From a virus, in the IMG/VR virus record IMGVR_UViG_3300021139_000082, positions 1 to 30,401 of that record: 30,401 bases of DNA. One strand, 5' to 3'. Shown here piece by piece: positions 21,259-30,000 of this stretch. A program made the position numbers and the translations under genes. Numbering within the stretch: the first letter of the stretch is position 1; each line of letters starts with the position of its first letter. The notes under the pieces were generated by a model. It saw only the letters and a list, made by a program, of their open reading frames with translations, had not been told where the DNA came from and made no database searches.

Positions 21259-22289
21259 TGCGTAGATATGAAATCCTCATCACTGACCAAGATGGCAAGC
21301 CCAAAGTGGTGGCTGGCACGAATGGCACGACCTTGTTTAATGGGTCGTTTTCAAGTACTGATAAGGCTGGGAACACAATCCCCGGGGCGCTAAACATCGA
21401 ACTCGATGCACCCATTTCTGTCTACAACTCTCCCCTTGGTGGCGCATCTTTGCGGGTTTATGGCGTGGGTTTGCCTTTGTTGGCTCAAGCTTCAAACTTC
21501 AACCCTAGCGTGGATGGCACGAAATATTGCAATATCCAAATTTCATGCGGCATGGCAAAAGGATTGCCCTTGGCAAAGCCTAGTCAATATGGAATTATTC
21601 TTCAGTCAAGAATACAGCAAGCTTTTGGCAATTGGCAAGGGACATCTCAAACCCTTGACCTCATCATGATTCAGCCAACAGGAAGCTTTGAAAATCCTTA
21701 CAACTTTACTTTTTCATGCCCGAACAATGGATTTTTGGGTGATGCAATTACTACAACGCTGAAGAAGGTTTTCCCTACCGCACAGGTGAACATCAGCATC
21801 AGCGACCGATTGGTAGCGCCCGAGGCTCTTGAAACGGTGTATTACAGTCTTGACGAATTTGCGGCTTTTTTGAATGAGAAAAGCAAAAGCATTGTGAATG
21901 ACAAGACAAAAAAATACCCCGGCATTCAAATCACATACATCAACAATGTCATCAATGTTTACGATTGGACTGCTCCCCCAGCTGAAAAGCCAATTCAAAT
22001 TGCTTTTGAAGATTTGATTGGTCAGCCGACTTGGATTAGCCCATACACAATGACTTTCAAAACGACCATGAGATACGACATCAAAGTCGGTTCACAGGTC
22101 ATCATGCCCCAAAAATCGGCTCAAAGAGGGCTGATTTTGACGAATGCCGCCGCTCAGTCGCAATACAAGGAAACAGTGGACTTCCAAGGCACATTCAATG
22201 TGCAAATGGTGCGTCATGTTGGTAATTTTCGACAAAGCGATGCAAACAGCTGGGTCACTCTTTATCAAGTCTACATTCCACCAGCATGA
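21258..22289 (+). CDS. Baseplate hub protein (gp27/Mu gp44-like)
   Basis: This 343-residue protein in the position and size range of the myovirus hub links tube and spike. It begins MRRYEILITDQDGKPKVV and has a beta-rich N-terminal half (ALNIELDAPISVYNSP, ASLRVYGVGLPLL), a middle with a helix (YYSLDEFAAFLNEKSKSI), and a final domain (VGSQVIMPQKSAQRGLILTN, then FNVQMVRHVGNFRQSDANSW). The C-terminal VXHXGXFR segment is typical of gp27-like hubs. It overlaps both neighbours by four bases or fewer. It is followed by the spike gene, its normal partner. No lysozyme domain is present here; the peptidoglycan enzyme is in the tape measure instead. Confidence 0.8.
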   Translation: MRRYEILITDQDGKPKVVAGTNGTTLFNGSFSSTDKAGNTIPGALNIELDAPISVYNSPLGGASLRVYGVGLPLLAQASNFNPSVDGTKYCNIQISCGMAKGLPLAKPSQYGIILQSRIQQAFGNWQGTSQTLDLIMIQPTGSFENPYNFTFSCPNNGFLGDAITTTLKKVFPTAQVNISISDRLVAPEALETVYYSLDEFAAFLNEKSKSIVNDKTKKYPGIQITYINNVINVYDWTAPPAEKPIQIAFEDLIGQPTWISPYTMTFKTTMRYDIKVGSQVIMPQKSAQRGLILTNAAAQSQYKETVDFQGTFNVQMVRHVGNFRQSDANSWVTLYQVYIPPA

Positions 22290-22924
22290 GCGACATTAAT
22301 CAAAAAATCCCTTTCCAGCAATCCTTGAACAACTTTGCAACTCGCAAGGTTTCCAAGGCATTGCAAATGCTGGGTCAATCGCTCCCAGCCACTGTCACGG
22401 CTGTTTCAGGGTCGATTGTCACTGTGTCTTTTGATGTCACCGCCCCTGATGGCGTGGTGTTGCCTCAAGTGACCATTCCTTTGTTTGGCGGTGAATGGAT
22501 TCGCTACCCCACCCAAATTGGGGACAAAGGATTTGTCATTCCAGCCGATGTCAGCTTGCGTCATGTGAGCGGCTTGGGAACTGGTGTCCCTGATTTGACC
22601 GACACTGGCAACTTGACCGCCCTTGTTTTCATGCCAATTGGCAATACGGCTTGGGTAAGTGTAAACCCTAACTATTTGGTGATGTATGGCAAAACAGGAG
22701 TCGAAATCACCACCAAGAATTTTGACTGCAAATTGACCCTGACATCTTCGGGCATTACCATTGATTTAAATGGTGGAAATCTGACTATTAACAATGGAAG
22801 TGTTTCCATTAACGGCAATGTTTCTACCACTGGAACAATCACAAACAATGGCAAAAACATTGGTAGCACTCATGAACACAGTGGGGTTACAACAGGAAGT
22901 AGCAACACAGGAACACCAGTATGA
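22286..22924 (+). CDS. Baseplate spike protein (Gp138 N-terminal type)
   Basis: This 212-residue central spike has an N-terminal OB-fold of the Gp138/gpV kind (PATVTAVSGSIVTVSFDV, then IPLFGGEWIRYPTQIGDKGF). A helical-beta stalk with repeating short strands follows (LTLTSSGITIDLNGGNLTIN, NGSVSINGNVSTTGTIT). The tip is STHEHSGVTTGS; H196 and H198 give the HxH pattern that binds iron at the apex in P2-type spikes. It trimerises and pierces the outer membrane, which implies a Gram-negative host. It is coupled to the hub upstream and to the gp25-like gene downstream by ATGA-type overlaps. Confidence 0.88.
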   Translation: MSDINQKIPFQQSLNNFATRKVSKALQMLGQSLPATVTAVSGSIVTVSFDVTAPDGVVLPQVTIPLFGGEWIRYPTQIGDKGFVIPADVSLRHVSGLGTGVPDLTDTGNLTALVFMPIGNTAWVSVNPNYLVMYGKTGVEITTKNFDCKLTLTSSGITIDLNGGNLTINNGSVSINGNVSTTGTITNNGKNIGSTHEHSGVTTGSSNTGTPV

Positions 22925-23271
22925 GAACTTATGGCAGAGTAAAAGACTCAGAGGGTCTATATACAAAATGGGTGGAAATCGACTCGGATGCAAACGGCAA
23001 TTTCGAGCAAGGATATGCCACTACCTTGATTCAGGTTCTTAAACTTTCGCTTGGTGAATCGCCCTTTTATGCCAATTTTGGCATTCCAGCACAGCGAGCG
23101 GTCATCCAGCAAGTTTTCCCTGACTATTATGTCGTGATGACTCAACAACAATTTGCGCCATTCTTTGCTAGTCTCACGATTACCAAAGACCAAACTTCAA
23201 CAACCCCAATTTACAATGTGGACATTGTGACCACTTATGGGACAAAAATAACTTCACAGGTGGCAGTATGA
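22921..23271 (+). CDS. Baseplate wedge protein (gp25-like)
   Basis: This 116-residue protein of the T4 gp25/Mu gp46 type starts sheath polymerisation at the baseplate. Visible family features are YATTLIQVLKLSLGESPFYA, the segment NFGIPAQRAVIQQVFPDYYV, and QFAPFFASLTITKD. The length is normal. It follows the spike with ATGA overlap and precedes the J-like wedge gene with a four-base overlap, the order found in most simple myoviruses. No anomalies are seen. Confidence 0.85.
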   Translation: MRTYGRVKDSEGLYTKWVEIDSDANGNFEQGYATTLIQVLKLSLGESPFYANFGIPAQRAVIQQVFPDYYVVMTQQQFAPFFASLTITKDQTSTTPIYNVDIVTTYGTKITSQVAV

Positions 23272-24707
23272 CAACTGATTACACACAAGACATGACAACG
23301 ACAGTGCCGATTGTCATGACACCGACAGGGTTGCAACCAACCCCGCCAACAACGCTTTTGAACAATCTTTTGACTTTGGTTGCCGCCACCAACCCCGGCT
23401 ATACCGCCAACTTGCCCGGCTCGCTAATCGAGGACATCTCCAGCACCGATGTTGGTGCTTTGGCTTTGATTGACTCGGCTTTGGTTGAACTTGTGAACAG
23501 CATCACGCCCTATGGCGCAAACGAATTTTTGCTCAATCAATTGGGACAAATTTATGGGGTTCAACAAGGCGTGGGGTCAAACACTTCGGTGTATGTGACC
23601 TTCACGGGAAGCCCCGGGTTCGTCATCAATGCTGGTTTCATTGTGTCCGATGGCTCTCAACAATACATTGTTCAAGATGGTGGCGTGATTCAATCCGCTG
23701 GCACAAGTGCGGCTTTGTATTGTCTTGCAATCAACCAAGGCTCTTGGGCTGTTCCTATTGGCACAGTGACGCAAATTGTGTCTTCAGTGCCTTCGGGCGT
23801 GACGCTGACTTGTACGAACTTGACCGCTGGGTTGCCCGGGGCGACCGCTCAATCCCTCGAGTCCTATCAATCCCAAGTCATCCAAGCTGGCTTGTCAACC
23901 GCTCAAGGAATGCCAACATTTTTAAAAACACAGTTATTAAAAGTCAGCGGTGTTCAACCTAATTTAGTCTCGGTTAAAAATGTAACCTCAAGCACTTGGG
24001 AAATTATTTGTGGCGGCGGCGACCCATACGCTGTGGCAAATGCAATTTTCCAAGCAATCCCTGATGTGTCGATTTTGGTGGGTTCAACTTTGCAAGTTTC
24101 GGGGATTACGAATGCAAACCCCGGTGTCGTGACCACCAGCCTAAATCACGGTTACACCACTGGTCAAACAGTAGTCATTGCTGGCGTGACACCTTCCACT
24201 TTCAATGGAACTTACACAGCCACTGTTTTATCTGAAAACACTTTTAGCATTGGAACAAATACCACTTCGTTTGGAACTTACATAAGCGGCGGCGTGGTAA
24301 CTCCCAATTTGCGAAATGTCACGGTATCTATCAATGACTTCCCTGACACCTACAATATTATTTTTGTAAACCCACCTGTTCAAACTGTTGGGGTCACAAT
24401 CACTTGGAACACAATTTCCACTAATTTAGTATCTCCATCAGCTGTAGCGGCTTTGGCTCAACCCGCAATTGTGTCTTACATTAACAGCATCACAGTGGGA
24501 CAACCCATCAATGTGTTTGAATTACAAGACACATTCCAAGAGGCAATTGCTGGAATTTTGCCCATTCAATTAATCTCAAAAATTAATTGTTCAGTGTCAA
24601 TTAATGGAATTGTGACAGCGCCAACCTCAGGAACTTTCTTGATTTATGGCGACCCTGAAAGCTATTTTTCAACATCGACTTCTTTGGTCAGTGTTGTACA
24701 AGGCTAA
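23268..24707 (+). CDS. Baseplate wedge protein (J/gp47-like) with inserted module
   Basis: This 479-residue baseplate J-like protein begins with a flexible Thr/Pro-rich lead. The segment LLTLVAATNPGYTANLPGSL, IEDISSTDVGALALIDSALV and PYGANEFLLNQLGQIYGVQQ are the recognisable J-family start. A middle helical domain contains AQSLESYQSQVIQAGLSTAQ. Residues of about 282-345 are an inserted beta module (NHGYTTGQTVVIAGVTPSTF, NGTYTATVLSENTFSIG), homologous in pattern to the sheath insertion. The C-terminal region (VSYINSITVGQPINVFELQD) returns to family pattern. It forms the ring that holds tail fibres and sheath. Confidence 0.85.
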   Translation: MTTDYTQDMTTTVPIVMTPTGLQPTPPTTLLNNLLTLVAATNPGYTANLPGSLIEDISSTDVGALALIDSALVELVNSITPYGANEFLLNQLGQIYGVQQGVGSNTSVYVTFTGSPGFVINAGFIVSDGSQQYIVQDGGVIQSAGTSAALYCLAINQGSWAVPIGTVTQIVSSVPSGVTLTCTNLTAGLPGATAQSLESYQSQVIQAGLSTAQGMPTFLKTQLLKVSGVQPNLVSVKNVTSSTWEIICGGGDPYAVANAIFQAIPDVSILVGSTLQVSGITNANPGVVTTSLNHGYTTGQTVVIAGVTPSTFNGTYTATVLSENTFSIGTNTTSFGTYISGGVVTPNLRNVTVSINDFPDTYNIIFVNPPVQTVGVTITWNTISTNLVSPSAVAALAQPAIVSYINSITVGQPINVFELQDTFQEAIAGILPIQLISKINCSVSINGIVTAPTSGTFLIYGDPESYFSTSTSLVSVVQG

Positions 24708-24709
24708 TC

Positions 24710-25528
24710 ATGCAAGAACTAATCATTCCAAGCTATCTTTACCAACAATATTCCGATGATTCGGATTTGAAAGCTTTTGTTGATTCTTACAATTTGCTTG
24801 CACAGTATTATTTGAACACATTCAATCAACTGGATTTGCCAATTTACACAAATCCAATGATTAGTGGTCAATTGCTGGATTGGGTTGCTCAAGGAATTTA
24901 TGGTTTTTCTCGCCCTTCTTTGTCTGCACCAGTTGCGTTTTCAGGGCTTGGGGTTTACAACACAGAGCCTTATGACACCATTCCTTATTCGTATGATGTA
25001 AAAAGTGGGGCAACATCTTATTACACGGTCACTGATGACTATTACAAAAGAATGTTGACTTGGAATTTTTACAAAGGCGATGGTTTCCAATACACAACCA
25101 CTTGGCTAAAAAATAGAATTGCTCGTTTCCTTTTTGGTTTGAATGGCGCTCCACTTCAAATTGACCAAACTTATAACTTGGGAACACCAGCTGTTCTAAG
25201 TGGTTGCACTATTTCAGGAACAACATTGACTGTCGGTTCGGTGGTGTCAGGAACAATTCTTCCTTATATGATTTTAAATGGGGCAAGTGTGACCGAACCA
25301 ACTTTTATTGTTTCGGGTTCAGGTACAACTTGGACACTCAGCCAAAGCCTCACAATCTCAACTCCTGAGTCAATGCAAGCACTAAATGCGGTCAGTGTTT
25401 CATACTCTGCACCAAACACAGTAAACATCAAAATTCCTAATCTTCCCATCGCTCCAATTCTTCAAGCGGGTATACAAGAAGGTGTTTTGTATTTACCATT
25501 CCAGTACAATTACAGCGTCACTTACTAG
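24710..25528 (+). CDS. Baseplate protein (tail protein I/DUF2612-like) with inserted module
   Basis: This 272-residue protein comes directly after the J-like gene, the place of P2 gpI. It begins MQELIIPSYLYQQYSDDSDL, followed by LLAQYYLNTFNQLDLPIYTN and GQLLDWVAQGIYGFSRPSLS, which resembles the DUF2612/gpI kind of short, aromatic-rich wedge-end protein. TTTWLKNRIARFLFGLNGAP is a conserved-looking helix. Residues of about 163-218 look like an insert: GCTISGTTLTVGSVVSGTIL, then ILNGASVTEPTFIVSGSGTT. This type of Gly/Thr beta module is widespread in phage tail proteins. It joins the fibre to the baseplate. Confidence 0.72.
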   Translation: MQELIIPSYLYQQYSDDSDLKAFVDSYNLLAQYYLNTFNQLDLPIYTNPMISGQLLDWVAQGIYGFSRPSLSAPVAFSGLGVYNTEPYDTIPYSYDVKSGATSYYTVTDDYYKRMLTWNFYKGDGFQYTTTWLKNRIARFLFGLNGAPLQIDQTYNLGTPAVLSGCTISGTTLTVGSVVSGTILPYMILNGASVTEPTFIVSGSGTTWTLSQSLTISTPESMQALNAVSVSYSAPNTVNIKIPNLPIAPILQAGIQEGVLYLPFQYNYSVTY

Positions 25529-25537
25529 GGGGTTTGA

Positions 25538-26692
25538 ATGTCAAGCTTGATTCAGTTATTTGCTAACAATGCGAAGACCACCCTAGCGGCTGGAATTACT
25601 AGCACTCAGACTACCATTACGGTTGCTTCAGGCACTGGGTCGCTTTTTCCTTCTCCTGTTTCGGGTGTTTCTGCTTTCACTTTGACCTTGGTAAGTGCAA
25701 CATCTTCAAGCACTTACGAAATTTGCCTTTGTACCGCTCGTTCAGGCGATACTTTGACTGTGGTTCGGGGTCAAGAAGGAACATCAGGTCAGCCTTTCTT
25801 GTTGAATGACATTGTTGGTCAATATGACACCGCTGGTGTTATGACTAACCTTGTTCAATCTCAACAACTGCAAAATCAATCATATTTGTTCTCTGTTGCT
25901 ACTGGAACAGCCAACGCATTGACAGCAACAATTCCATCATTGTTGACTTCCCTTCCTGATGGAATGTCAATTGTTGTCAAGTCTAGTTATGCAAACACAG
26001 GTGCGGCAACATTGAATTTGACTTTGGGGTCAACTTCAACAGGCGCAAAAGCAATTGTTACTGGAAACAACAATGCTTTGGCAAGTGGCACAATCCCCGG
26101 CGCTGGCTACCCAATCACCCTTTCTTACAGTTCAACTTTTGATGCTTGGGTGATTACTGATGGCAATGTGGACTTGTCTACTTATGCCCCAATCAACAGC
26201 CCAACATTTACTGGTACGCCATCCGCTCCTACGCCAACCATCAATGACAACACCACAAAGTTGGCAACCACTGCGTATGTGCAAAATAATTTAGCAAACT
26301 ATGCGCCAATTTATAGTCCATCGCTTACAGGTACACCAACTGCACCAACTCCATCGGCGGGTACAAGTAACACCCAAATAGCAACTACTGCTTTTGTCAA
26401 TCAAGCTTCATCGCTTTCAACAAATGGGTATCAGAAACTCCCAAGTGGATTGATTATTCAGTGGGGAACTTTTACAACTTCTAGCGGCGGTTACACAAAT
26501 TTGACTTTCCCTATCGCATTTCCAAATGCTTTGTTGTCAATTACTGCTAATGATGTTCTTTCTTCAACTCAAATTTATCCAGTGAACATTAACATGGGTG
26601 GTAAAACAACATCTTATGTCCCTGTTGCGGCGGTTTCGACAATGGGTTCTTACAATTCAAATGACATTGTTTGGATTGCAGTTGGATATTAA
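25538..26692 (+). CDS. Tail fibre protein 1 (short)
   Basis: This 384-residue fibre has three parts. The N-terminal 115 residues form a baseplate-binding domain (LIQLFANNAKTTLAAGI, TLTVVRGQEGTSGQPF) shared with the longer fibre downstream. Two repeats of the type YAPINSPTFTGTPSAPTP then TKLATTAYVQNN (about 215-290) form the shaft. A C-terminal host-binding domain reads GLIIQWGTFTTSSGGYTNLT, FPIAFPNALLSITAND, with the GLIIQWG and FPxxFPN motifs of widespread tail-fibre tips. The tip probably trimerises and binds a surface polysaccharide or protein. It is likely one of two adhesins. Confidence 0.88.
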   Translation: MSSLIQLFANNAKTTLAAGITSTQTTITVASGTGSLFPSPVSGVSAFTLTLVSATSSSTYEICLCTARSGDTLTVVRGQEGTSGQPFLLNDIVGQYDTAGVMTNLVQSQQLQNQSYLFSVATGTANALTATIPSLLTSLPDGMSIVVKSSYANTGAATLNLTLGSTSTGAKAIVTGNNNALASGTIPGAGYPITLSYSSTFDAWVITDGNVDLSTYAPINSPTFTGTPSAPTPTINDNTTKLATTAYVQNNLANYAPIYSPSLTGTPTAPTPSAGTSNTQIATTAFVNQASSLSTNGYQKLPSGLIIQWGTFTTSSGGYTNLTFPIAFPNALLSITANDVLSSTQIYPVNINMGGKTTSYVPVAAVSTMGSYNSNDIVWIAVGY

Positions 26693-26710
26693 TTTTCAAA
26701 AGGAAAAATC

Positions 26711-26983
26711 ATGAACTATGGAAGTCCAATCACAGGAACATTGACAGGTGCAACAGCTGTTGTTTCTTTGCCAAATGGCGCTATTCAATATCCTGCAACG
26801 CTTATTTTGAATTCATCTAATGGAAGTCGAGCAATTCAACTTTCATTTGATAATGGCACAACCTATTATTCTGCTGTAACTCCTACATTGAGTGAAACAG
26901 GTCAATTGGTCTATGCTTTGACTTACCCTGCAACCACTGTCAAATTTACTGGTGCGGCTAACGACACTTACACAATTTTGTAA
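26711..26983 (+). CDS. Small beta-rich protein between the two fibres
   Basis: This 90-residue protein starts at 26711 with AAAAGGA seven bases upstream. It consists of Thr/Ser/Gly-rich strands: SPITGTLTGATAVVSLPNGA, IQYPATLILNSSNGSRAIQL and TVKFTGAANDTYTIL. This pattern is similar to small phage proteins that attach to fibres or baseplates. It may be a fibre-tip accessory or a decoration protein. It lies in the fibre module but shares no clear motif with either fibre. No family is recognised. Confidence 0.6.
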   Translation: MNYGSPITGTLTGATAVVSLPNGAIQYPATLILNSSNGSRAIQLSFDNGTTYYSAVTPTLSETGQLVYALTYPATTVKFTGAANDTYTIL

Positions 26984-27007
26984 AAACAAGTTTCGCTTGA
27001 GGACTGT

Positions 27008-30000
27008 ATGACCACTTTATTATTTGCAAATCAAGCGCAAACTGCTCTTGCCCTTCCGATTGCAAGCACCGACACAACCATCACTGTTGCGGCGGGAACT
27101 GGTTCATACTTTCCAGCACCTTCTACAAACCAAGCAATTAAGTTAACCATTGTCAGCACACAAACTCAACTTATCAATGAAGTTGTTCTTTGCACAAATA
27201 TCAGTGGTGATGTTTTAACTGTTCAGCGTGGTCAAGAAGGAACAGTTGCAAGGGCTTGGGGAATTGGAAGCTATGTTGTCAACTTGATGACCGCTGGAAC
27301 TGGTAGTGCGTTTGCTCAAATTTATGGGCTTGAAAATGGGCTTTACTCAGCGTCATTTTCAAATATGCTTACCCAAACAGGGCAAGTTGTTTCAGCGCCA
27401 ACTCAAGCAATTGATTTGGTCAACAAAGCTTATGCGGATTCAATTTCCCAAGGAACTTCAAAAGCTGAATGCCAATGTGCAACAACTGCTCCAATTACTC
27501 TTTCAGGATTGCAAGTCATTGATGGATATACCACTTTGGCTGGTGATAGGGTTGTTGTAAAAAATCAATCCAATCAAGCTGACAACGGTATTTATGTTGC
27601 AAGCACTACAGCTTGGGCTAGGGCAAATGATATGTCGGCGTGGTCGCAAGTGCCCGGCGCTTCGACATTTGTTCAAAACGGCACTCTTTACACCAACACT
27701 GGCTGGAATGTGATTGCGCCCGAGTCAGGAACAATTGGAGTCACTCCTATTGTTTGGACTCAGTTCTCAGGCATGGGTACTTATACCGCTGGTGTAGGCT
27801 TGACCTTAACTGGAACACAGTTCAGCATCACCAATACAGGTGTGACCGCTGGCTCTTATGGTGTTGCGGCATCAGTGCCAACATTGATTTTGAATGCACA
27901 AGGTCAAGTGACTAGCGCATCCAATACACCAATCAGCATTTCTCCAAGTCAAATCAACGCACCAATTCCAAACTCAAGTTTGCAAAACTCATCAGTGACC
28001 ATTGGCTCGACCAATTTGGCACTTGGTGGAACTTTGACAACTTTTGCTGGCGTGAATATCAGTGGCTCTGCGAATACGCTGACAAACATTCCAAATAGTG
28101 CATTGAACAACAGTTCAGTGACTTACAACGGCGTGAATGTTGCATTGGGTGGAAGCGGAACAATTACAGCCGCCACAATCCATCCTTTGACTTTTGGAAC
28201 TGGATTGAATAGCGGAAGTTTTGACGGTTCAACCGCCCAAACAGTTTCCATTGCAAACACTGCTGTGACCGCTGGGTCTTATGGTTCGGCTGGTTCGGTC
28301 GGCACTTTTACAGTTAATGCTCAAGGTCAACTGACTGCCGCATCAACTGTTTCAATCGCAATCAGCAATACTCAAGTTTCAGGCTTGGGAACAATGTCCA
28401 CCCAAAATGCAAATGCTGTTGCAATCACAGGCGGGACAATTTCGGGAGTTTCTTTAACTCTTGACAGTTTGGACAATACGCCAATTGGAGCAACGACTCC
28501 TAGCACTGGCAAATTTACGACATTGAGCGCATCAGGTGCGGTTACTCTTGGAAATTACACAGGTTATGTGTATGCCAATGGAAGTAGTCAAATCAGTGTT
28601 CAAACCACCATTCCAAATTCGGGTTTGACTTATTCGTCAATCACCATTAATGGGAATGCGGTTTCTTTAGGCGGCTCAACAACTGTTACCGCTGACACAC
28701 CTAATGCTTTGACATTCAACAACAGCGGGTCAGGTGCGACATCAGGTTCGACTTTCAATGGCAGTTCACCTGTAACTATTTCCTACAACTCTGTTGGTGC
28801 ATCTCCTTTGGCTGGTTCAACCAGTTTGACAACAACTGGCACAGTTACAACAGGAACATGGTCAGGTTTGTTTGGTGCTGTGAGCGGCGCTAATTTGACA
28901 AACCTGACCGCTGGTAATTTGGTGGGGACTATTCCAAGCACTGTTCTTGGAAACTCAACTTTGTACATTGGAACAACTGGAGTTGCTTTAAATCGTGCAT
29001 CGGCAAATTTGGCATTGGGTGGGATTTTGTCGATTACGATGCCCGGCTCGAGTTCGGGGTCAGTTGAAATTATTCCCGCCGCCACCGCTGGCACTGGAAC
29101 AGTTTTAACTTTACCCGCCACCACTGGCACAGTCATCACATCAGGCGACACAGGAACTGTCACCAACACAATGCTGGCTGGCTCTATTGCCAACAGCAAA
29201 TTGTCAAATAGTTCGGTTACTTATAACGGCGTAAATGTGGCGCTGGGTGGCTCGGGAACAATCACCGCCACTACAACTAGCACTTTGACTTTTGGGGCAC
29301 ATCTCACAGGTACTTCTTTCAATGGTTCGACACCTGTAACGATTGCAACCGATGCAACAAATGCAAACACTGCATCGACCATTGTTGCCCGAGATGCTTC
29401 AGGCAATTTCAGTGCTGGAACAATCACAGCCAATTTGACAGGTACTGCCACCCAAGTTTCCAATGCTTTGACTATTGGAACAGGGTTGACAGGAACATCC
29501 TACAACGGCGGTTCGGCGGTCACTATTGCACTCAGTAATGTGGGAACAACTGGTACTTACGGCTCACCCTATCAAGTTCCTGTCATCACTACCAATGCAC
29601 AAGGTCAAGTTACTGGTGTAACAAATACAACCATTAATGCGGTCACTCTGACCACTGGTTCTATTTCTTCAGCCCCTGTCAATACGACCGACATTGCAAA
29701 CAAGTTGTATGTTGACACAGTGGCTCAAGGTCTTGCTCCAAAAGCACCAGTTTTAGTCGCAACAACTGCAAATATTACTTTGTCAGGCGAACAAACTATT
29801 GATGGTGTGACAACATCGTCAAGTCGAGTTTTGGTAAAAAATCAATCGTTGTCTCAAAACAACGGTATTTATGTTTCTTCTTCGGGAGCATGGACTCGTT
29901 CATCGGATGCAAATACATGGAATGAATTGGTTTCTGCTTTTGTGTTTGTTGAGGAAGGTACAACACAAGCTGACACTGGGTGGACTTGTACGGTTGACCC

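Noticed and set aside
28783-29463. Minus-strand Val/Pro-rich ORFs in the fibre region
   Set aside because: Antisense of Thr/Asn/Gly repeats in an open fibre frame; no ribosome sites.
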